Shown here: piece by piece, positions 52,838-60,023 of the stretch | How positions within the stretch are numbered: the stretch's first letter is position 1 | Layout of the letters: every line of letters begins with the position of its first letter | Assembly (NCBI GenBank): GCA_022823225.1 | Contig: JAJDXM010000007.1 | Location: 1-63,488 of the forward strand | DNA length: 63,488 nt | Reading direction: 5' to 3' | Source of the DNA: Gemmatimonadota bacterium | GTDB taxonomy: Bacteria; Gemmatimonadota; Gemmatimonadetes; Longimicrobiales; Gaopeijiaceae | Translations under genes and position numbers: made by a program | The notes under the pieces: generated by a model | What the model was told of the DNA's origin: nothing | Seen by the model: only the letters and a program-made list of their open reading frames with translations | The model's database searches: none

Positions 52838-55255
52838 ATGGAGGCACACAGTACCAGCCCCCCCGTGGCCATGCAGCGCAGGATCGTTGAGGCTTCGGTT
52901 GCGAACGCGCTCCCGCATTTCGCGCCCCTCGCGATCTTTCCGCTCGTCGCGTGCGCCGCGATATACGGCGGCTGGTGGATCGCGGTGCCGCTGGTCTTCT
53001 ACGCGCTCGCGGACCGCTTCGACAGGATATTCGGCCTGGAGGAGCGAAACATGGATCCGGCCACCACCCGCGAGAGCCAGTTGTTTCTGTACAAGCTCTC
53101 GCTCTGGCTGTGGGCGGTGCTCTGGCCGGCCACGTTCGTCTTCGCGCTCTGGCAGGCACTGGTTTCCGATCATCTGGCCTTGTGGGAAATCTGGTGCGTG
53201 GCCGTGATTCTCACCATGGTGGGACAGACGGTCTTCATCGTCGGCCACGAGCTGGTCCACCGCCGCGCTCTCTGGGAGCGTCGCCTCGGCGAACTCCTCC
53301 TGGCTTCCGTCTCCTACCCGCACTATGCGACCGAGCACGTCTACATTCATCATCCGTGGGTATGCACGCCCCTGGACCCGGGTTCCTCTCCGAAGGGTCT
53401 GAGCTTCTGGCGATACCTGCCTGCGGAGGTGGCGAACAACGTGTTGGGGGCCTGGCGCTTCGAACGCCGCCGCCTGACGCGTCGCCAGCTGCCGGTGTGG
53501 CACCGTACGAATGCGTTCTGGCGCTACGCCGTGCAGCTCATCTTCTGGTACGGGATCATACTCTGGATGGGCGGTCCGTGGGCGGCCCTGGTCTACGTGG
53601 TTCTGTGCGCCAACGTCGTATTCTCGATGAAGATCAGCAACTATGTGCAGCACTACGGGTTGCGACGGATACGCACGCCCGCCGGCCGGTTCGAGCCCGT
53701 GAAGCCGCGGCACGCCTGGAGCGCGGCCTACAAGTTCACCAACTGGCTGTACTACAACATGCAGCGCCACGCCGATCATCACACGTCGAACCGGCGCTAT
53801 CCGCTGCTTCAGCATCATGGCGAGGCCGCCTCGCCGCAGCTGCCGGGCAGCTACATTCAGATGAACGGCCTGGCCCTCTTCCCCAAGCGGTGGTTCAAGA
53901 CCATCGACCCCCTGCTCGATCTTCAGCGGGCGAAGTTCTATCCCGAAATAGACGACTGGAGCCCCTACGACAGCCGGGCGTTCGCAGCGCGCCCCGAAGC
54001 GTTCGACGTGATCGCCGAGATTCACGCCGCCGCCCCTCGCATCGCCGGATGGATCAACCGTACACCGGCGTTGCTCGACATGCTCAGGGAGCCGGAGTTC
54101 ACGGACCTGGAGCTTCCGGAGGGATTCCTGCCGGACCCGGAATCGGAGGCGATTGCCCGGTGCGGGTTGGCGCGCCTGTACTGGACGCACGAGCTCAGCC
54201 TGGCGGAGATGAAGGCTCAGCTCGCCGACATTCATGTGCAGGACGCCGGCGAGGCGGTGGACGCGGCGCGTGAGTGGTCGAACGGCAAGGTCTTCCAAAT
54301 CGCCGTGCACACGATGCGCGGCAGCCTGTCGATCGACGAGGCGGCGACGGCGTTGTCACGCGTCGCGGAGGCCTCCATTGCCAGCGCGCTGTCGGCGGTG
54401 GAGGAGGACTTCGCCGATCGCGGCGTGCCGCGAGGCAGCGGCGGCGTGGCGGTCGTCGCGCAGGGGCCCCTGGCGAGCGGAGAAGCCATGCCGGGCGAGA
54501 CGCTCGAAATCCGGTTCGTGTACGAGGGCACCCCGGCCAGGCACTATCGGAAACTGTGCGGCCGCTTCCGGAAGGCGCTGCGCGCGCTGACCCGCAACAA
54601 CCTGCTGCTGTCGGACCAATCGTTCGCGCGGGGCGGGGCGGGCGAGATCCAGCCGCTCGACGCGTTCGCCGAGCAGCTCCGCAACCCCGATTCGGGGCCA
54701 GGTCCGGTGGCCCTGGCGCGGGCCCGGTGCGTGTGGGGATCGGGCGACGAGGACGTTGCGGAACGGGTCTCCCGAGAGCTGGGCGAGGCGTTCGGCGAAC
54801 GTTCGGCTCGCGAGCTGCTGCTGGCTGAATTGCGCGAGCCCGGAGAGCGCGCCGTCGAACCAGGCGTACCGGGCCTGGAGTCGATCGCCACGATCAGGGG
54901 CGGTCTTCGGGACATCGAACGCGCCGCGCTGTTCCTGCGCCTGGCGAACGGCGGCGATGCGGCGGCGCGTCCGATGGGCGACGCAGAGGGCACTTTCCGG
55001 ACGGCGGGCGATCGTGGACTGATCACCGGGGATGCCGCCGAGCGGCTGGCGGCGGCGGCGGTGCTGTGGCGGAATCTCCGCGGCGCGCTGCGGCTTGTCG
55101 CGGACGACGGGTTCGAGGCCGAATCGGCGCCCACCGGAGCCATGGCCACGATTGCCGGCATCTGCGGGGTGGACGATTTCGATGCGCTCGCCGGGTTGAT
55201 CGAGGAAACCGCGTCGGGCGCCGCCGCCGGGATCGAGTCGCTCGCGCCGGACTAG
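52838..55255 (+). CDS. AlkB-like membrane monooxygenase fused to a degenerate GlnE-like domain
   Basis: 805 aa from ATG 52838. Residues 1-390 are an AlkB-type integral-membrane di-iron hydroxylase/desaturase: six hydrophobic segments and the His boxes GHELVHRR (137-141), EHVYIHH (166-172), NYVQHYG (272) and QRHADHHTSNRRYPLLQHH (309-327). Residues about 395-805 follow the GlnE adenylyltransferase layout: INRTPALLDMLREPEFTDLE, AREWSNGKVFQIAV, GETLEIRFVYEG (553), LARARCVWGSGDEDV, GGLRDIERAALFLRL (688) and a helical tail. The catalytic Asp-x-Asp of GlnE is missing in GETLEIRFVYEG, so the half is probably non-catalytic. It is convergent with the RiPP operon, stops overlapping as CTAG. Confidence 0.82.
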   Translation: MEAHSTSPPVAMQRRIVEASVANALPHFAPLAIFPLVACAAIYGGWWIAVPLVFYALADRFDRIFGLEERNMDPATTRESQLFLYKLSLWLWAVLWPATFVFALWQALVSDHLALWEIWCVAVILTMVGQTVFIVGHELVHRRALWERRLGELLLASVSYPHYATEHVYIHHPWVCTPLDPGSSPKGLSFWRYLPAEVANNVLGAWRFERRRLTRRQLPVWHRTNAFWRYAVQLIFWYGIILWMGGPWAALVYVVLCANVVFSMKISNYVQHYGLRRIRTPAGRFEPVKPRHAWSAAYKFTNWLYYNMQRHADHHTSNRRYPLLQHHGEAASPQLPGSYIQMNGLALFPKRWFKTIDPLLDLQRAKFYPEIDDWSPYDSRAFAARPEAFDVIAEIHAAAPRIAGWINRTPALLDMLREPEFTDLELPEGFLPDPESEAIARCGLARLYWTHELSLAEMKAQLADIHVQDAGEAVDAAREWSNGKVFQIAVHTMRGSLSIDEAATALSRVAEASIASALSAVEEDFADRGVPRGSGGVAVVAQGPLASGEAMPGETLEIRFVYEGTPARHYRKLCGRFRKALRALTRNNLLLSDQSFARGGAGEIQPLDAFAEQLRNPDSGPGPVALARARCVWGSGDEDVAERVSRELGEAFGERSARELLLAELREPGERAVEPGVPGLESIATIRGGLRDIERAALFLRLANGGDAAARPMGDAEGTFRTAGDRGLITGDAAERLAAAAVLWRNLRGALRLVADDGFEAESAPTGAMATIAGICGVDDFDALAGLIEETASGAAAGIESLAPD

Positions 55256-56364
55256 ACTGCCCCGGAAAGCACCATGAACACGTAGGCCTTGGCCTGTCGA
55301 AGCCGATCTCCGGATACGACCAGCTTGATGTGGTGAATGCCGCGCAGCATGACGAACCGCCCGGACTTCCCAAAGAGCGTCGTCGGCTTCGAGACCCAGC
55401 CGGCAAGCGCTCCGAGCTTCTCCGGAACGACAAGGTTCTCATGGCCCAGGGCCTCCAGGAACGGCTCCCAATCGGTCAGGCCGTCGAGCCAGTAGCGCGA
55501 GTCCTTGGTATACCGCTGCCTGACGATGAGCGTGAGGCCGAGCGTCGGTCCGACACCCTCTTCTCCCATGTCGATGTTCACCCCGGTCCTGCGAATGCTC
55601 GCGCGCTCGTCGAAGCGTGCGATCACGGAGTCGACAGCCGGGAGATGACCCGGCCAGCCGGTGTCTTCGAGATAGCGCCACGTTGCCTGCCGTGATCTGA
55701 AGCCCATGATCGCCAGGCGGATGGCCCGCGAGCGGGACGGGAACACTCCGAACGAATCCATGCGCGTACCATCCGGCTGTGCCAGGTAGACCCGTTCGAT
55801 GTTCTCACGCTCGGGGTCGCTCATCTCCCAGCCCACGCAGGAGAACAGCGCGTCCGCGACCAAACGGACATCGGTCACCTGGCCACGGGCGCCGAGAATC
55901 GGGCGTTCGCCCGGCCGGAGGAACATGCCCGGAAGCGAGCGCTCACCGTCCCCTGCCGAGCCGATATCGTATTCCAGCATCAACTTGCGGCCGACAATGT
56001 TACGCAGGGCCGAGTCTCCGGTCTCCATCCGTTCAAAGAGCCGCGTGATCACTCGCGCGGTCTCATCCGTCGCGTCGGTGCGTGCGCGCGCCTGGAAAAA
56101 GGCCGCCGTTCCGGTTCCGCTCGCCAGGGAGACGCCGAAGTCCGCCCTGGGCTCGCTTGCATGCAGCGGCAGCTCGAAACCGAATGGCAGGGCGCCCATC
56201 GTGATGGGGAGCTTGCCGGCGCGCTCGAGTATGCCCTCCCACTGCGGATCTCCGATCAGGACCGGCGAGACTCGATTTCGGAAATGCCCGAGAAGCTCGC
56301 CCATCGTGTCGCCCTCTTCGGCGAGACGGTCCTGGGTCAGCGCGACGGCCGCGTCGAGATCCAT
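55252..56364 (-). CDS. Unrecognised protein at the end of the YcaO/NHLP operon
   Basis: 370 aa from ATG 56364, which has the SD GAGGAGA. No signal peptide or membrane helix. Mixed alpha/beta sequence with segments such as ALPFGFELPLHASEPRADFG, LMLEYDIGSAGDGERSLPGM, IRLAIMGFRSRQATWRYLED, TGVNIDMGEEGVGPTLGLTL and GRFVMLRGIHHIKLVVSGDR. The repeated beta-rich D-x-G blocks faintly recall ABBA-type prenyltransferases found in some cyanobactin clusters, but I cannot support that. The ATG is eight bases beyond the stop of the YcaO gene, so it is co-transcribed and probably a tailoring or immunity factor. Confidence 0.75.
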   Translation of the reverse strand: MDLDAAVALTQDRLAEEGDTMGELLGHFRNRVSPVLIGDPQWEGILERAGKLPITMGALPFGFELPLHASEPRADFGVSLASGTGTAAFFQARARTDATDETARVITRLFERMETGDSALRNIVGRKLMLEYDIGSAGDGERSLPGMFLRPGERPILGARGQVTDVRLVADALFSCVGWEMSDPERENIERVYLAQPDGTRMDSFGVFPSRSRAIRLAIMGFRSRQATWRYLEDTGWPGHLPAVDSVIARFDERASIRRTGVNIDMGEEGVGPTLGLTLIVRQRYTKDSRYWLDGLTDWEPFLEALGHENLVVPEKLGALAGWVSKPTTLFGKSGRFVMLRGIHHIKLVVSGDRLRQAKAYVFMVLSGAV

Positions 56365-56371
56365 CTTCTCC

Positions 56372-58693
56372 TCACGCAATCACGGGTGCGGGATTCAGGC
56401 CGGCTTCCGAGAGCGGGTGCTCGCGGTACCCCATGCTCACGGGCACATCGTACAGGCGCCCTGGCGCGAACCTTGCCCAGAAGTGGCGCATGCCCGGCAC
56501 GATGACCCGGGCCACCGGCATGCCGATATCCGGCCGCGTCTGATCCAGCACCACGAACTCCATGCCCCTGGCTTCGACAAGCGCGCGGCAGTGTTCCACG
56601 TCTTCGCGGGTGTCCGTGGATTCGATCATCGGATACTGCGAAGCCGTGCGGAGCGGCTCGTCCGGCGCCGGTGCCAGCCAGGAACAGTCGGCGAGGCGAG
56701 CGGTCCTCCACCACCGGAGCGCCAGCGGATCGTCGATTCTGGGCCGCCCGTCCCCCGCCCCGGGACGCGGCAGCCAGGTGAGACACTGGTTCAATTCACA
56801 GAGTGCGCGCAGGGCGGCGATCCGCGGGTCGGCGTGTGCGCCGGCGCCGTAGATGATGTCCTCGGTTTCGGCGTCCGGCCGACGCGAAATCGCGACGAAG
56901 GTGGGAATGCCGATATCGGAAGTGACGTCGAGCATCCACAGGTCCCGCCCAAGGCGGCCGTAGTAGTCCGAGGCCGATCCGAGGTACTCGTCGTCGAAGC
57001 TGGAAAGATCGACCGCCGGCACTCGCAGCCGGTTGTACCACCAGACGGCGAACGCATCGCGCTCGGTCAGTTCGTAGAAGCCATGCAGGATCGCCTCTTC
57101 CAGGGTATTGCCCGCCGCGCAGCCGTTCGAATCGGCAATCAGGTCCGCAGGGCCGCGCTCCTCGGCCAGCATGCTGTACAGGATGGATGTCGGCAGGTAG
57201 CGGTGCCGCTGCTGCGTCAGCGACCAGACCGGGGTCCAATCGATCTCGGCGTCGGGATCGAGACGTGGCGGAACGATGTTGTAGGGATGGCCCTTCGCGT
57301 TGATGCTCTCCGCGTCGTCGAGCTGACTCTCGCTGAACAGCTGCACGTCGTTGGGGTGGATCGCCTCCTCTCCCGCGGCGAAGTCGATGAATCGCCTGGC
57401 GACACGGATCTCGTCCCCGTGGCGGGCGCCCGAATGGCGCTCGATCGCCTCGCAAAGAGCGCTGACCCTGGACTGCTGCCGGGTGCTGCCCTTGCCGGCG
57501 CTCTTGCTGCGCAGGCTGCGCCTGAGCGAACTCAGGCTTCGGCTTCTCATCCCGAAGTTGCTCCCGGCCCAGTAGACGTGCAGCCAGGAGTCGGCCTCAT
57601 CGGTGGTGCGCGACAGCCACGTCACGACACCGCTGACCGGGCTCACCAGGTGGCGGTACTTCGCCAGGGTGGCCCCCGGCGACACGGCGCGCGCGCCGCC
57701 GCTGTTGCGATGGGCCTTCGGGCTCGCCTCGAGAGACACCGGAAGGGGCGGCCGATCCGACCGGTGCAGCGCCTCGTCACCGCAGGCCAGGCACTGCGGC
57801 CTGCGCACGACACGGTGCTGCGAACTCGTGAATGTGGCGGTATTCATCGTGATCGCGTCATTGTGAATCGGGGCCGACTCGCCCAGCACCAGCCATTTGA
57901 CGATCTCCGCCGCGATCAGCCCGTACACTGCTTCCAGCACGGCCGGCTGGGCCGCGAACGGCCTGAACGCGGCTTCCTCGCCGGCGATGTTGCGCAGGAA
58001 TCCGTGGACTTCCCCGTGGCTGCGCAGGCGGCACGCAAGGCAGTCCCGGCAGGGGCCCCGTCCGTCGGCGCGGAAGACGGGGCCGAAGAGCGGCTCCATC
58101 CCGCTCGGTCGCGCCAGGGTCCACGGCGCTCCCGCCTCGAGCTGGCGCCGATTCACCTCCGCGAGATGCGCGTCGAGATAGTCGGCGCAGACGACGACGG
58201 TCAGCGTCGGACCAGTGCCTCCCACGCTGGCGCCGGCCTCCTCCAGATGCCGGACGAGCCGTCCGTCGTCACCCTCAACCTTGACGCACGCCTGCGCCAG
58301 CCGCTCCTCGACCCAGCGCGGCGACGCGCCAAGCGACGACCAGTAGGCTGCCTGGCACCGGTCCATGCCGTGATCGGCGGAGACCAGATAGCCCTTGGCG
58401 GCGAACGCGGCGATGCCCGCAAGGACATCGGTCGCCGCATGGGCACCCTCGAGGGCCTCGACGATCTCGTCCTCGGAGTGCCGGCCGTCGAGCAGCGGCA
58501 GCAGATCGCCGTACAGCTTGCCGTGCAGCAGCGTATTGAACGACTCGGAGACGAGGAGCACCCGCCCCTCGCCGATATCGTGGAATCGGAGGTGCGGGGT
58601 GAGCCCGGGAAGCTTGACGATGCCCCGGTCCGCGAGAGTCGTGCGGGCGAGGATCCCGGGCCGGGGGGGCGCGTGCGCCGTATCGGTGGGCAC
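56372..58693 (-). CDS. TOMM cyclodehydratase: E1-like leader-binding domain fused to YcaO
   Basis: 773 aa. The N-terminal 270 residues are the E1-like/leader-binding part: a winged-helix start (LLLDGRHSEDEIVEALEG-like), a Rossmann-type ASVGGTGPTLTVVVCADYLD, and zinc Cys pairs CRDCLAC and CLAC. The C-terminal 400 are YcaO: RVSALCEAIERHSGARHGDE, DSNGCAAGNTLEEAILHGFY then ELTERDAFAVWWYNR, and RALCELNQCLTWLPR, the ATP/Mg-binding blocks. It would convert Cys/Ser/Thr of a precursor to azolines. The C-terminus ends LNPAPVIA rather than the Pro-x-Pro-x-Pro tail usual in azoline-forming YcaO proteins, so catalysis may differ. Confidence 0.92.
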   Translation of the reverse strand: MPTDTAHAPPRPGILARTTLADRGIVKLPGLTPHLRFHDIGEGRVLLVSESFNTLLHGKLYGDLLPLLDGRHSEDEIVEALEGAHAATDVLAGIAAFAAKGYLVSADHGMDRCQAAYWSSLGASPRWVEERLAQACVKVEGDDGRLVRHLEEAGASVGGTGPTLTVVVCADYLDAHLAEVNRRQLEAGAPWTLARPSGMEPLFGPVFRADGRGPCRDCLACRLRSHGEVHGFLRNIAGEEAAFRPFAAQPAVLEAVYGLIAAEIVKWLVLGESAPIHNDAITMNTATFTSSQHRVVRRPQCLACGDEALHRSDRPPLPVSLEASPKAHRNSGGARAVSPGATLAKYRHLVSPVSGVVTWLSRTTDEADSWLHVYWAGSNFGMRSRSLSSLRRSLRSKSAGKGSTRQQSRVSALCEAIERHSGARHGDEIRVARRFIDFAAGEEAIHPNDVQLFSESQLDDAESINAKGHPYNIVPPRLDPDAEIDWTPVWSLTQQRHRYLPTSILYSMLAEERGPADLIADSNGCAAGNTLEEAILHGFYELTERDAFAVWWYNRLRVPAVDLSSFDDEYLGSASDYYGRLGRDLWMLDVTSDIGIPTFVAISRRPDAETEDIIYGAGAHADPRIAALRALCELNQCLTWLPRPGAGDGRPRIDDPLALRWWRTARLADCSWLAPAPDEPLRTASQYPMIESTDTREDVEHCRALVEARGMEFVVLDQTRPDIGMPVARVIVPGMRHFWARFAPGRLYDVPVSMGYREHPLSEAGLNPAPVIA

Positions 58694-58695
58694 GC

Positions 58696-59997
58696 TCAGG
58701 CCCTCAGGACTTCGACGAGGCGCTCAAGGGCCTCGATGCAGAACGCGGAGGTCACGGCCTCGGAGCCATGCCCGATCCGCCCCACCACGCCCCACTTCAA
58801 CGACTGGTCGCCGAACGCGAGCAGCTCCGGCCAGCTGCCGTCCGCGCGCTGCGAGTTCATCAGCCTCTCCACCTCGCGCATCGCGTCGATGCGCCCTAGG
58901 CTTCCGACGTTGTAGAGCGCCGACACCGCCTGAGCGGTCTGAAGGACATTGCCGAATCCTCCCTTCCGGTCACGCAGGCCGAGGATCCGATCCGCGAGTA
59001 TCGGGCGCAACGGATCGAGGGCGGGCTTCGCGCGAACCATCGCGCGGGCGATCGCATAGTAGATCGCGACAGTGTCGGGATACCATTTCGACGAGCCCTC
59101 CAGGCTCCCATCGGTAACCAGCGCTTCCAGCCATCGCCGGGCATCCCCGGTTTCCGGACGGTCGCCCAGCCAGGCGATGATGTTCGCGTTGACGACGGGG
59201 TCGGCCTCGATGCGAAACGGCGACACGACATCGGGTTCGCCATCCTGCAGCACCCAGGTCATGAAGCGGCCTTCCTCGTCGCGATTCGCAAGTATCCCCG
59301 GAACATTCCTTCCGAGCCAGATCCAGGGGTGCGTACCGATCACCATCGAACAGAGCGAGGTGCTGTCGAGATCCGGGGGCAGGTGACGGTAGTATCGCCA
59401 CAGTCCGGGATACTCGATGGTGTCGATGAGATACGCCCTCGTCGCCGAGCATATCGCCCTGGCCCGCGGCTCATCGGAGCTCCCCAGGGCGAGCGCGCAG
59501 AGAGCCGACACGAAGGGAGGCCTCTCGAAGTGCCTGGGAATATCCGGGTCGGCCACATTGAACCGGATGCAGTGCCAGGCTCCATTCGCGTCGATCGTGG
59601 ATTCCAGGAAGGCGAGCCCGCGGCGGATCCCTTCCCTCGCCGCATCGGCAAGCGCCTCGGAGCCGGCCCCGCTGCCTCGGACTTCCTCCTGTTCCGGTTC
59701 CGCGGGACGAAGGGGCGGCGCGGGATCGTGGAGCGTACTTCGAAGAAACTCGAGCGATTCCCCACCTTTCCTCGCCGCCTCCCGCTCGGCCTCGCTGAAC
59801 CTGCTTTGCGGCGGAAGCACCACATGCGTCCGGCTGTAGGTCTCCTCGTGCACGAGAATCTCATGATCCTCGGGCAGCGTCACGCCGAATTCCTTCTCGA
59901 CGGTATCCCTGGGGTTCCGGAGAAGACGTTCGCGAAAGTCGCCGTCTTCACCGGCTCTGGATACGAGAATGTCGCCCGCGTCAGTGGGTCCGTTCAT
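58696..59997 (-). CDS. NHLP-type leader fused to a terpenoid-cyclase-like alpha/alpha-barrel domain
   Basis: 433 aa. Residues 18-63 match the nitrile-hydratase-like leader peptide family (DFRERLLRNPRDTVEKEFGV, TLPEDHEILVHEETYSRTHV). After an acidic Pro-rich linker (90-118), the rest looks like a squalene/terpene-cyclase or prenyltransferase toroid: GIRRGLAFLESTIDANGAWH, FVSALCALALG, DLDSTSLCSM (209-218, similar to the DxDD of class II cyclases but lacking the final Asp), NIIAWLGDRP, LRDRKGGFGNVLQTAQAVSA and SQRADGSWPELL. Two bases separate its stop from the YcaO start. A leader-bearing enzyme, or a large precursor, is proposed; no separate short precursor is seen in this window. Confidence 0.83.
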   Translation of the reverse strand: MNGPTDAGDILVSRAGEDGDFRERLLRNPRDTVEKEFGVTLPEDHEILVHEETYSRTHVVLPPQSRFSEAEREAARKGGESLEFLRSTLHDPAPPLRPAEPEQEEVRGSGAGSEALADAAREGIRRGLAFLESTIDANGAWHCIRFNVADPDIPRHFERPPFVSALCALALGSSDEPRARAICSATRAYLIDTIEYPGLWRYYRHLPPDLDSTSLCSMVIGTHPWIWLGRNVPGILANRDEEGRFMTWVLQDGEPDVVSPFRIEADPVVNANIIAWLGDRPETGDARRWLEALVTDGSLEGSSKWYPDTVAIYYAIARAMVRAKPALDPLRPILADRILGLRDRKGGFGNVLQTAQAVSALYNVGSLGRIDAMREVERLMNSQRADGSWPELLAFGDQSLKWGVVGRIGHGSEAVTSAFCIEALERLVEVLRA

Positions 59998-60023
59998 AGG
60001 ATGTCTCCGCAGATGGATTCAGG

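Noticed and set aside
55799..58915. Plus-strand frame of 1038 codons across the YcaO region
   Set aside because: It is opposite the E1-YcaO gene and has no motifs; its Arg/Ser/Pro composition is typical of antisense shadow.
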